NCBI GenBank assembly: GCA_023405875.1
Contig: JAEXXN010000589.1
Coordinates: forward strand, 1 to 13,365
Reading direction: 5' to 3'
DNA from: Bacillota bacterium
GTDB taxonomy: Bacteria > Bacillota > Clostridia > Lutisporales > Lutisporaceae
DNA length: 13,365 nucleotides
Below the pieces are notes generated by a model that saw nothing but the letters and a program-made list of their open reading frames with translations, had not been told where the DNA came from and ran no database searches. Below are positions 1 to 6,539 of this stretch, piece after piece. Every line of letters begins with the position of its first letter. Positions within the stretch are counted from its first letter, which is position 1. The translations under genes and the position numbers were made by a program.

Positions 1-1
1 G

Positions 2-619
2 AATATAGGGCTGGGTAGCCTGTTCTTTGACCTGCATGGGTTGGTACAGAAGGAAGAACTGCTGCTTTTTCCGGCAGCCGTTGAGAGCCTTGAGGAACAG
101 GAATTTCTGGAGATGCAGAAGCAGAGCCTGGAATACGGCTTTCCCTTCATAGAAAGGCCGGCAGCAGAGTATCAGGAGAAAGAAACCGCTTCAGTTCTTA
201 AAGAGGGCTATTTATTGAAAACAGAGACAGGAGTGCTGGACCTTGAGCAGATCATGCTCATATTCAATACTCTGCCTGTAGATATGACCCTGGTTGATGA
301 AAACAACAAGGTAAGATTCTTTACAAGGCCGAAGGACAGGATATTTCCCAGGTCCCCTGCGATAATAGGCAGAAATGTGGAGAATTGCCATCCACCGGAA
401 AGCGTGCATGTGGTGAAGGAGATAATTGAAAGCTTCAGAACAGGAAAGCAGGATAATGCAAGGTTCTGGATCGAGCTTAGGGGTAAAAAGATAATGATAC
501 AGTATTTTGCCCTCAGGGATTCCGGGGGCATATACAAGGGAGTACTTGAGGTAAGCCAGGATATAACTGAAATCACCGGGCTTGAAGGAGAGAGAAGGCT
601 GCCTGATTGGGGAAAATGA
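2..619 (+). CDS. Hemerythrin-PAS (DUF438-type) protein, 3' part only
   Basis: The reading frame is open from base 2, so the gene begins before the window; the internal TTG at 41 is not a credible start. The 205 visible residues begin inside a hemerythrin-like helix (LFFDLHGLVQKEELLLFP, visible residues 7-24), whose His12 and Glu18/19 fit the last metal ligands of an HHE bundle. A PAS domain follows at about residues 84-192, running from FNTLPVDMTLVDENN to GVLEVSQDITEI. In DUF438 proteins the order is DUF438, hemerythrin, PAS; the first part is outside the window. The likely role is cytoplasmic sensing of oxygen, NO or redox state through a di-iron site, with PAS as a second sensor or dimer module. 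A Cys-His-Pro-Pro motif in the PAS domain (129-132) could be a metal or heme ligand; that is speculation. The next gene starts 42 nt downstream without an obvious terminator, so the two may be co-transcribed. Confidence 0.85.
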   Translation, partial: NIGLGSLFFDLHGLVQKEELLLFPAAVESLEEQEFLEMQKQSLEYGFPFIERPAAEYQEKETASVLKEGYLLKTETGVLDLEQIMLIFNTLPVDMTLVDENNKVRFFTRPKDRIFPRSPAIIGRNVENCHPPESVHVVKEIIESFRTGKQDNARFWIELRGKKIMIQYFALRDSGGIYKGVLEVSQDITEITGLEGERRLPDWGK

Positions 620-661
620 TCAGAAATATACGGCAATAAATATTCAGACGGGAGTGGAGAT

Positions 662-1384
662 ATGTTTCGTACTATTGTTTGGTTCGTTTACTTCTGGATT
701 TATCTTATAAAGATTTTACCGGAGTATTTCAAGGTGAATAATTTGCTGAAGAAGGGAAAGATTAAAGAACGGGACATGCTGGTTGCTTCGGTAGCGTCCA
801 AATGGGCCAGGGATCTGTTGAAATTGGCAGGCGCCAGGGTGAAGGTGACAGGGGCTGGAAATGTGCCTGCAGACCGGGCAGTTCTGTTTGTGAGCAACCA
901 CCAGGGGAATTTTGACATACCGATATTGTTGGGCTGTATTGATAAACCCAAGGCATTTATTGCAAAGATTGAAATTCTGAAGCTGCCGCTGATACGCACC
1001 TGGATGAAGCAAATGAACTGCGTATTTATGGACAGGCAGGATATGCGCCAATCCCTGAAGGTGATGAATGAGGCCACGGAATATCTGAAGCAGGGCTACT
1101 CAATGGTAATTTTCCCGGAAGGTACACGCTCAAAGGGTGAAGCAATGGGAGAGTTCAAGGCCGGAAGTCTCAGGCTTGCGATAAAGGCAGGGGTCCCTAT
1201 TGTTCCTGTTACCATCAAGGGCAGCTATAAATTAATGGAAGAGAACGGTTTTGCAATAAAGCCGGCAGAAGTAGAGGTAGTAATATCAGAGCCTATTGAG
1301 ACCAAAGGCCTCACAAAAGAGCAGGCTAACGGGCTGAATGAGGAAGTATACTCAATTATTGCAGGCAATGCAGTCCATAGATAA
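662..1384 (+). CDS. plsC: 1-acyl-sn-glycerol-3-phosphate acyltransferase (PlsC family)
   Basis: This 240-aa enzyme is expected to transfer an acyl chain to lysophosphatidic acid, giving phosphatidic acid at the cytoplasmic membrane face. The family's HX4D catalytic motif is present as NHQGNFD (His80, Asp85). The acyl-acceptor motif is FPEGTRSKG (151-159), and a later VPIVPVTIKGS block (178-188) matches the last conserved family motif. A hydrophobic N-terminal segment (about 3-20) fits membrane association. Length is normal for the family. The ATG at 662 is preceded by GGAGTGGAG at normal spacing. Only 22 nt separate its stop from the response-regulator start, so it may share a transcript with the downstream two-component system; whether that has functional meaning is unclear. 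The family call is firm; the exact acyl acceptor is inferred. Confidence 0.93.
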   Translation: MFRTIVWFVYFWIYLIKILPEYFKVNNLLKKGKIKERDMLVASVASKWARDLLKLAGARVKVTGAGNVPADRAVLFVSNHQGNFDIPILLGCIDKPKAFIAKIEILKLPLIRTWMKQMNCVFMDRQDMRQSLKVMNEATEYLKQGYSMVIFPEGTRSKGEAMGEFKAGSLRLAIKAGVPIVPVTIKGSYKLMEENGFAIKPAEVEVVISEPIETKGLTKEQANGLNEEVYSIIAGNAVHR

Positions 1385-1390
1385 GAATAA

Positions 1391-1409
1391 AGGAGGGTGA
1401 TGAAAGCTG
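1391..1409 (+). promoter_or_regulatory. Shine-Dalgarno and apparent CTG start of the response regulator
   Basis: AGGAGG (1391-1396) is the only good ribosome binding site here. The ATG at 1400-1402 is in another frame and gives only a four-residue peptide (MKAV) ending in TAG at 1412-1414. In the regulator's frame the preceding stop is TGA at 1401-1403, leaving CTG (1407) and TTG (1419) as initiators. CTG lies 10 nt after AGGAGG and yields MYRILIVEDD, the classic receiver N-terminus; TTG would lie 22 nt away and would delete the first beta strand. Confidence 0.65.
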
Positions 1410-2081
1410 TATAGGATTTTGATTGTAGAGGATGACAAGACCATATCAAGGATTATGGAGGAAAATCTGGAGAAATGGGGTTACAGGTCAGAGCGTATCT
1501 CTGATTTCAGCGATATCCTTCCGGTTTTTACCTCCTTTGAGCCTCATCTTGTATTGCTTGACATCAATCTACCCTATTATGACGGTTTTTACTGGTGCGC
1601 AAAAATAAGAGAGCTTTCCAACCTGCCCATTGTTTTTCTTTCCTCCAGGGATGCGGACAGTGATAAGATCCGCGCAATTTCACAGGGCGGAGACGATTAT
1701 ATAGAAAAACCCTTTTCCATGGATCTGCTTATTGCAAAAATATCCGCAATGCTTAGAAGGGCTTATTCCTACAGTGACCAGGCCCTGAATGTGCTCCAGT
1801 ATAAGGATATGGTGCTGAATCTGGAAAGGCTGCAGGTGTTCTGCGGAGATAAGGAAATTGAGCTGACGAGAAACGAATGCAGGATATTATCCCTGTTGAT
1901 CAGAAATCATGGGAATCTGGTCACTCGTATCCGCATCATGAAGGATCTGTGGGAGGACGAGAGCTTTGTTGATGAAAATACTCTTACTGTCAATGTGAAC
2001 CGCTTGAGAAGGAAGCTTGAGGAAATAGGTCTTGGAGAGGTTGTAAAGACAATCAAAGGGGAAGGATACAGATTGCTATGA
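1407..2081 (+). CDS. BceR-type OmpR-family response regulator
   Basis: This is a 224-aa cytoplasmic DNA-binding response regulator. Numbering from the CTG at 1407, the receiver domain occupies about residues 1-115. It has the acidic pair Asp9/Asp10 (VEDD), phospho-acceptor Asp52 (LLDINLPYYDG), the switch Ser at 79/80 (VFLSSRD) and conserved Lys101 (EKPF). A winged-helix Trans_reg_C domain occupies about 125-224, with a recognition-helix region NTLTVNVNRLRRKL and the typical ending KTIKGEGYRLL. Its stop overlaps the start of the following histidine kinase by 4 nt (ATGA), the usual arrangement for a cognate pair. Gene order places it in a Bce-type module, so it probably activates the adjacent ABC transporter genes. 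The start codon is unusual and is treated as a separate feature. Starting at TTG 1419 would give 220 aa lacking MYRI. Confidence 0.93.
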   Translation: MYRILIVEDDKTISRIMEENLEKWGYRSERISDFSDILPVFTSFEPHLVLLDINLPYYDGFYWCAKIRELSNLPIVFLSSRDADSDKIRAISQGGDDYIEKPFSMDLLIAKISAMLRRAYSYSDQALNVLQYKDMVLNLERLQVFCGDKEIELTRNECRILSLLIRNHGNLVTRIRIMKDLWEDESFVDENTLTVNVNRLRRKLEEIGLGEVVKTIKGEGYRLL

Positions 2082-3106
2082 GTATAATTGATTATATAAA
2101 GGAAAGATGGATAACCTATGTATTTATCCTCTTTGCCTTTTTATTTTCCCTCATGGTCTATTTGCTGGACAGCAGCTTCAACATCAGAGAATCAAACGCC
2201 AGCTATATCGTGATGGGCTGGGGCTTGTGCTTTGCTGCTTTTGTATTGATTGACTACTGGATACTGAAGCATCGTGTCAAGGCCTTCAGAGAGTATTGCA
2301 GGCTTAATGCAGCCTCAGAATATGCGGATAGGTTCACTTATCCCATGGACAGAGAGTACGCTAGGCTTGTACACGATATTGCAGCAGCAAATGAAGCCTT
2401 CAAAGCAGAGATGGGTACCAAAGCGGCAGAAGAAATGGAATTCGTCACAAAGTGGCTTCATGACGTCAAGGTTCCCATCTCTGCTGCAAGGCTTATATTG
2501 GAAAATAATGAGGGCAAGCTTCCCGGGGATTTATATAAGGATATTTATACGGAAATTTTTTCCATTGAGGAATCGATACAGAGAGTCTTCTATGAAATGA
2601 AAACCAACCGTCTTTTTGATGATTACAGGATAGCAAGAGTCAGCACCAAGAGACTGATATCCCAGGCACTGAAAGGCTACTCAAATTTTTTCAGCTATAA
2701 AAGGATTGCAATATCCATCCGGGGCGAGGATCATGAGGTACTGACCGATGAAAAGTGGAGCGGCTATATTTTATCCCAGATCATTTCCAATGCAGTGAAG
2801 TATTCTCCTGAGGGAGGCAGTATCGAGATAAGTACCGGTAAGGATGAAAAGGGAATCTCTATTTCCATAAAGAACAAAGGTAAAGGCATATTGGAAAAAG
2901 ATCTTGAGAATGTATTCAGGAAGGGCTATACCTCATCAGAGAACAGGGCGGGGCTGAAAGCCACAGGCTATGGACTGTACCTTTCGAAAAAACTGAGCGA
3001 TATGCTGGGGCACAGTCTGTCGGCACAATCGGAGTATAATGAATATGCCGTGTTCAGCCTGGCCTTTGCAGAAAATGAAACAATATACAAGGTGACAAAA
3101 ATGTAA
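2078..3106 (+). CDS. BceS-type intramembrane-sensing histidine kinase
   Basis: This 342-aa membrane kinase has two transmembrane helices near residues 13-31 and 43-62, separated by only about a dozen residues. It therefore lacks a real extracellular sensor domain, the hallmark of intramembrane-sensing kinases. The phospho-acceptor is His128 in FVTKWLHDVKVPISAARL (residues 122-139), a motif characteristic of BceS relatives. The ATPase domain carries an N box with Asn238 (IISNAVKYSPEGG), a G1-like NKGKGI and a G2 region ATGYGLYLSKKL (295-306). In the Bce group the kinase does not see the peptide directly; it senses the activity of its partner ABC transporter. The gene overlaps the response regulator by 4 nt. 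The following ATPase gene starts 86 nt downstream, behind its own promoter-like region. The family call is firm; the inducing compound cannot be read from the sequence. Confidence 0.94.
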   Translation: MSIIDYIKERWITYVFILFAFLFSLMVYLLDSSFNIRESNASYIVMGWGLCFAAFVLIDYWILKHRVKAFREYCRLNAASEYADRFTYPMDREYARLVHDIAAANEAFKAEMGTKAAEEMEFVTKWLHDVKVPISAARLILENNEGKLPGDLYKDIYTEIFSIEESIQRVFYEMKTNRLFDDYRIARVSTKRLISQALKGYSNFFSYKRIAISIRGEDHEVLTDEKWSGYILSQIISNAVKYSPEGGSIEISTGKDEKGISISIKNKGKGILEKDLENVFRKGYTSSENRAGLKATGYGLYLSKKLSDMLGHSLSAQSEYNEYAVFSLAFAENETIYKVTKM

Positions 3107-3122
3107 GCTTTGCGGGAAAAGT

Positions 3123-3151
3123 GTAAGCCGGTTCGATTTCAGCCGGCTTAC
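3123..3151 (+). promoter_or_regulatory. Inverted repeat upstream of the transporter genes, candidate regulator operator
   Basis: GTAAGCCGGTT (3123-3133) and AGCCGGCTTAC (3141-3151) form an 11-position inverted repeat with one G-U/mismatch position and a 7-nt centre. It ends 8 bp before a TATAAT box. No T-tract follows, so a simple intrinsic terminator is unlikely. Position and symmetry fit a binding site for the upstream response regulator. It could instead act as an RNA hairpin in read-through transcripts from the kinase gene. Confidence 0.55.
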
Positions 3152-3165
3152 GTGCTGTGTATAAT
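3137..3165 (+). promoter_or_regulatory. Candidate promoter of the transporter operon
   Basis: A perfect TATAAT lies at 3160-3165, 27 nt before the ATPase start codon. At 17-bp spacing the -35 position (3137-3142, TTTCAG) is poor and falls inside the inverted repeat. A strong -10 with a weak -35 next to an operator-like repeat is what one expects of a promoter that depends on an activator. Confidence 0.5.
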
Positions 3166-3192
3166 GGACTCAAAAGCAAAGGAGGTAATTCA

Positions 3193-3951
3193 ATGCAGTT
3201 GATAAAGGTTGAAGGTATAAGTAAAATTTATGGAGCCGAAAAAAGCTCCAAAAAATACACAGCACTGAAAAACATAAGCTTTGAGGTGAACCGGGGGGAG
3301 TTTATCGGTGTAATGGGGGCATCCGGCTCCGGTAAGACAACTCTTTTGAATATCCTGGGAAGTATAGACAGGCCGACTACGGGCAGGTTTATAATGGACG
3401 GGAAGGATATATCCGATCTTAATAAAAACCAGCTTGCAAAGTACAGAAGGGACAATATCGGCTTTATATTCCAGGACTACAACCTGCTGGAAACAATGAC
3501 CCTCAGGGAGAATATCATATTGCCCATAGCCCTTAACGGTGCGGATGCTGATATCATTGAAGAAAAGCTTCTCACTCTCGCCAATGATCTGGGTATCACC
3601 AAGGTGCTTGACAAGTATCCCTATGAGGTATCAGGAGGAGAGCAGCAGCGTGCTGCCGCATGCCGTGCGCTTATAAATGATCCCAAGCTGATTCTGGCGG
3701 ATGAACCTACCGGGAGCCTTGATTCAAAATCCGGAAAGGACCTGCTCAATCTTCTGACCTTCATAAATACTGAATATAAGGCGACTGTTCTTATGGTGAC
3801 TCATGATGTTTTTGCTGCAAGCTATTGCCGGAAGATCATGTTCATACGTGACGGGGAGATATACAATGAGCTGTATGCAGCCGGTGACAAAAAACAGTTC
3901 TTTGATTCGATAATAGATGTCATGAGCGTACTCGGAGGGGAAAGAAAATGA
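3193..3951 (+). CDS. BceA-type ABC transporter ATP-binding protein
   Basis: This 252-aa ATPase powers the adjacent FtsX-type permease. It shows Walker A GASGSGKTT (42-50), the Q loop at Gln94 (FIFQDYNLL), the signature VSGGEQQ (146-152), Walker B LILADEPTGSLD (166-177) and the H loop His204 (MVTHD). These are the features of the MacB/LolD/BceA branch. The start is set at ATG 3193, preceded by AAGGAGGT at ideal spacing; a longer frame beginning at 3157 has no ribosome binding site and would start upstream of the TATAAT box's transcription start. The stop overlaps the permease start by 4 nt, so the two are translationally coupled. In characterised Bce systems the complex protects lipid-linked peptidoglycan precursors from peptide antibiotics and also signals to the kinase. 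The substrate here is unknown. Confidence 0.95.
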   Translation: MQLIKVEGISKIYGAEKSSKKYTALKNISFEVNRGEFIGVMGASGSGKTTLLNILGSIDRPTTGRFIMDGKDISDLNKNQLAKYRRDNIGFIFQDYNLLETMTLRENIILPIALNGADADIIEEKLLTLANDLGITKVLDKYPYEVSGGEQQRAAACRALINDPKLILADEPTGSLDSKSGKDLLNLLTFINTEYKATVLMVTHDVFAASYCRKIMFIRDGEIYNELYAAGDKKQFFDSIIDVMSVLGGERK

Positions 3952-5912
3952 AGCTGATCACACTGGCACTGCGCAATATAAAGCTGAATCTCAAGAAGTA
4001 CATAATGTATTTCTTTTCAATGAGCTTCAGCGTATTTACCACCTATACCTTCCTCTCCCTCATGGATAATGAATATGTAAAAATGGCTTTTGAATTCGAT
4101 GTCCGCTACAAAGTCCTGCTTACCAGCTTTGGCATCATAATCCTGGTTTTTGTGCTTTTCTTTCTGATAAGCTCTAACAACAGCTTTATAAGAGCCAGGA
4201 AAAAGGAGCTGTCCACCTACTCCCTGTTCGGGATGACAAATTGGATGATAGGGAAGCTTCTTTTTATTGAAACGATGCTTGTGGGTATTGCCGCCCTTTC
4301 CATAGGTATTGCCGTGGGCATATTTTTTTCAAAGCTTATGGCAATGTTTTTACTGAAGCTGTCCCTGGCAAATTTTGTCGGTGATATTTCCTTTTCCATC
4401 GGATTAAGCTCCATCGTAATAACCGACCTGATTTTCCTTTCGATATTCTGCATCATGGGGCTGTCGGGGCTGCGGGTAATAAGCAGCTTCGAGCTGGTCG
4501 ATCTGTTCAAAGCGGAGAAAATGGCTGAAGGCAGGTCTGAGGGCTCGATACCTATGCTGGTTTTATCACTGCTGCTGATTGGAGTAGGCTATTTTATAGC
4601 ATCAGTACGAAATCCTTACATTATCGTTATTGGTGCAATACCTATACTTGTATTTGTAATAACAGGCACTTATCTATTCTTCCTGGGAGGCTTGCCCAAG
4701 GTGCTGAGCATTGTAAAACGGAACAGGAGAACCTATTACCGGGGTGTTAATCTTGTCTCTACCTCAGCCTTTTCCCACAGGATGAAGTCCATAGCCTCTG
4801 TCATGGCGACCATTACAGTGCTGTCGGCAGTAGCGACCACGGCAATTGCAACAGGCTTCACCCTGTACAGCAATGCCGAGAACAATACCTATGCAAACAA
4901 CGGCTTTGATATGTATTTTTACGGCGGGCAGGAAAAGCTTCTGGGCGGAATACATGAAATTTTTGAGAGAAATAATGTGAAAGTTACAGAAGAGTATACC
5001 ACTACGTTGTATGAGGCCTCTCCGGAGCTGAACACCATTATGGTCGGAGAGAGCGCATTTCTATCCCCGGGACAGCATTTCAGGATATATTCCCAGTCTG
5101 ATTACAACCTGCTTACGGCTATCTCCAAGGGAGATCTGAAGCCGGTTGAAATACAGGCGGGTGAGGGGGCATACATCTATCCCTATTCAACGGAGAATAT
5201 AGAAAGCGCCATGCTGGGACAGACACTGGGTTTTTCCGGCAGGACCATTGCCGTAACGTCTGTAATAAGGTCGGGAGTTGGGGGCTTCGGAACAGATCAT
5301 ACTTTAGTAATAAGTGATGACGAATTTGGAGAGCTTATCGGGAGCGGTGACGTCCTGCGGGCTGATGGAAGCGGAAAAAGCTACTGGCAGGCAACTGTGT
5401 TCAATTATGAGAATGCCCTGACGTCCGGGAAGCTGGATGCTGAATTGAAGCAACTGCTGAAGAGCAGTGCGGCAGGGCATAGGACAGCATACGGACTTTA
5501 CAATGAATCCATGCAAATGTTCGGACTGATCTGCTTTATAGGATTTTTCATGAGTGCGGTATTTATACTTATGACGGCCAGCCTTCTGTACTTCAAGCAG
5601 GTTATGGCAGCAGAAGAGGAAAAGCACCAATACGTCATGCTCAGGAAGATCGGTATGGATGGCCAGACAGAAAGGAAGCTGATAGCAAGAAGGCTGCTGC
5701 CTGTTTTCTTCATACCTCTTGCAGCGGGGATATCCCACAGTATATTTGCAATGAAAACGGCGGATACAGTGGTTTTTTCAAATATGATCTCAGCAGGGAA
5801 CTCATACCTCACTGTGCTTGCTTTTTCCTCGGTAATGTATGGTGTTTACGGAATAGTATACGGAATATTCTATCTCATTACCAAAGGACAGTATGCAAGG
5901 ATAGTAAGATAG
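3948..5912 (+). CDS. BceB-type FtsX-family ABC permease
   Basis: This 654-aa membrane protein has the length and layout of BceB permeases. An N-terminal amphipathic stretch (MKLITLALRNIKLNLKKY) is followed by a first helix near 18-40, a pair near 53-75 and 104-130, and further helices near 150-175, 198-218, 224-250 and 283-306. A large extracellular domain spans about 310-540 and the last three helices lie in the C-terminal 130 residues. The extracellular domain between helices 7 and 8 is diagnostic for the family and is thought to set peptide specificity. The gene overlaps the ATPase gene by 4 nt. With the upstream kinase and regulator it forms a complete flux-sensing resistance module, most likely against a cell-wall-targeting peptide; the actual peptide is unknown. 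No clear hairpin terminator follows the stop codon. Confidence 0.94.
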   Translation: MKLITLALRNIKLNLKKYIMYFFSMSFSVFTTYTFLSLMDNEYVKMAFEFDVRYKVLLTSFGIIILVFVLFFLISSNNSFIRARKKELSTYSLFGMTNWMIGKLLFIETMLVGIAALSIGIAVGIFFSKLMAMFLLKLSLANFVGDISFSIGLSSIVITDLIFLSIFCIMGLSGLRVISSFELVDLFKAEKMAEGRSEGSIPMLVLSLLLIGVGYFIASVRNPYIIVIGAIPILVFVITGTYLFFLGGLPKVLSIVKRNRRTYYRGVNLVSTSAFSHRMKSIASVMATITVLSAVATTAIATGFTLYSNAENNTYANNGFDMYFYGGQEKLLGGIHEIFERNNVKVTEEYTTTLYEASPELNTIMVGESAFLSPGQHFRIYSQSDYNLLTAISKGDLKPVEIQAGEGAYIYPYSTENIESAMLGQTLGFSGRTIAVTSVIRSGVGGFGTDHTLVISDDEFGELIGSGDVLRADGSGKSYWQATVFNYENALTSGKLDAELKQLLKSSAAGHRTAYGLYNESMQMFGLICFIGFFMSAVFILMTASLLYFKQVMAAEEEKHQYVMLRKIGMDGQTERKLIARRLLPVFFIPLAAGISHSIFAMKTADTVVFSNMISAGNSYLTVLAFSSVMYGVYGIVYGIFYLITKGQYARIVR

Positions 5913-5971
5913 GAGCATAAGCTGTGCCGCTGTTTAAAAAATGAAAAAATAAAAATCTGTTAAATAGACTC

Positions 5972-6000
5972 TACCATACCTTCAAAAACTGCGATATAAT
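5972..6000 (+). promoter_or_regulatory. Candidate promoter for the small lysine-rich gene
   Basis: TATAAT at 5995-6000 is a perfect -10 in an AT-rich spacer. The -35 at 17-bp spacing (TACCAT, 5972-5977) is weak. Transcription from here would leave an untranslated leader of roughly 140 nt before the 29-codon gene. Confidence 0.4.
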
Positions 6001-6006
6001 GAAATA

Positions 6007-6144
6007 AAGCTCTTATAACAATGGGATTATACCTTGAAGTCCTTGCTCAGCATGGCCGCACAGCGGCTGGGAGAGGGACTCCGGTACGTTGGACCTCATA
6101 TAGGTTTGGCGGTTATTAATCTAAAGAATTCAGGAGGGGATAAC
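6007..6144 (+). other. Long, locally structured 5' leader, unassigned
   Basis: This stretch is richer in G and C than the spacer before it and has local hairpins. GGCCGC/GCGGCT (6054-6059 with 6063-6068) is a 6-bp stem including one G-U. ACCT/AGGT (6093-6096 with 6102-6105) is a short one, enclosed by CCG/CGG (6081-6083 with 6110-6112). I compared it by eye with the conserved cores of the T-box, TPP, FMN, SAM-I, cobalamin, glycine, lysine, c-di-GMP, M-box, ykkC and fluoride motifs and saw no match. It may be a regulatory leader or an ordinary untranslated region. Confidence 0.3.
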
Positions 6145-6234
6145 ATGGCGGATAAGGGTCAGAAACCGAAGGCAGAGGAAAAGAAGAAACCAAAAGAGGA
6201 TAAGGTAAAGAAGGAAAAGAAGAAATACACATAA
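6145..6234 (+). CDS. Small lysine-rich protein, 29 aa, function unknown
   Basis: A 29-codon ORF begins at ATG 6145, placed 5-6 nt after a strong AGGAGGGG site (6132-6139), and ends at TAA 6232-6234. The product starts MADKGQKPK. Twelve of its 29 residues are Lys and five are Glu or Asp; there is no hydrophobic residue beyond Met, Ala, Val and Tyr. Such a chain would be disordered and basic, and could bind nucleic acid or acidic partners. Very small K/E-rich proteins with this kind of start are common, unexplained annotations in Clostridia. The frame stays open upstream to 6034, but that part has no ribosome binding site and different composition. MITE-like repeat copy 1 begins 6 nt after the stop. 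The excellent ribosome binding site makes translation likely; I infer no function. Confidence 0.65.
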   Translation: MADKGQKPKAEEKKKPKEDKVKKEKKKYT

Positions 6235-6240
6235 ATTTAT

Positions 6241-6393
6241 ATTATAACGAGGTAAAAGCTGTCCCTCACTTCTATAAGCGGAGGGTAGCGCTTGATTTAT
6301 TTACCAGGCGGTGAGCATATCCCCCGCCTTGTTGAAACGCTCGGGTAGGTTTTTGCAAGTGTGCAAAAAACCTCATTAAAATCTTGTTATAAT
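6241..6393 (+). repeat. MITE-like repeat, copy 1
   Basis: This copy matches, in opposite orientation, a second copy at 11850-11965: by hand about 100 of 116 aligned positions agree, apart from a 32-nt insertion here at 6339-6370. The ends form a terminal inverted repeat (ATTATAACGA at 6241-6250 and TTGTTATAAT at 6384-6393, 9 of 10). TA dinucleotides at 6243-6244 and 6390-6391 could be a TA target duplication. Inside are hairpin 1 (6260-6283, imperfect here), hairpin 2 (GGCGG/CCGCC, 6307-6327) and, within the insertion, AGGTTTTTGCA/TGCAAAAAACCT (6347-6373). It encodes no protein. The right end contributes a TATAAT (6388-6393) reading outward. Confidence 0.7.
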
Positions 6394-6457
6394 TGTCTGC
6401 AGATGATGACAGAGAGTAAGACCTTGAAATAAGTAACTTATAACATTCGATGAACTC
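6394..6457 (+). other. Spacer with possible small-RNA or attenuator structure
   Basis: Together with repeat copy 1 and the terminator this makes up the 305-nt gap before the DUF4230 gene. CCTTGA (6422-6427) can pair with TCAAGG (6456-6461), which overlaps the left arm of the terminator that follows, so the two hairpins are mutually exclusive. A near-palindrome ATAAGTAACTTAT occupies 6429-6441. A TATAAT at the repeat's edge (6388-6393) could start a transcript of about 90 nt ending at the terminator, but no convincing -35 precedes it. Confidence 0.3.
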
Positions 6458-6487
6458 AAGGGGTTTAAGGTAGCTTAAACCCCTTTT
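6458..6487 (+). terminator. Intrinsic terminator upstream of the DUF4230 gene
   Basis: AAGGGGTTTAAG (6458-6469) pairs perfectly with CTTAAACCCCTT (6474-6485) around a GTAG loop, ending in a short T run. It could end transcripts from the small lysine-rich gene. It is 52 nt upstream of the DUF4230 start. Confidence 0.75.
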
Positions 6488-6539
6488 ACCTACCATTGAT
6501 TATCGATATAAATATATTTGCTAAGGGGGATATATAAAT

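Noticed and set aside
3157..3192. Longer start for the ABC ATPase
   Set aside because: It would begin upstream of the TATAAT box, has no ribosome binding site and adds residues not typical of the family; ATG 3193 has a perfect AAGGAGGT.
5304..5738. Long antisense frame within the permease gene
   Set aside because: It lies wholly inside a well-supported membrane protein gene, has no start signal or recognisable domain and reflects codon bias; similar antisense frames in the P1 peptidase and VanX genes were dropped for the same reason.
6034..6144. In-frame N-terminal extension of the small lysine-rich protein, from TTG 6034 or ATG 6052
   Set aside because: Neither codon has a ribosome binding site, the encoded residues are unlike the lysine-rich part, and AGGAGGGG sits immediately before ATG 6145.
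6007..6144. Known riboswitch or T-box in the leader of the small gene
   Set aside because: None of the conserved cores I know of is present; kept only as an unassigned structured leader.
6347..6373. The 11-bp hairpin in repeat copy 1 as an intrinsic terminator
   Set aside because: The stem is AT-rich and not followed by a T run on either strand; it behaves as an internal module of the repeat.
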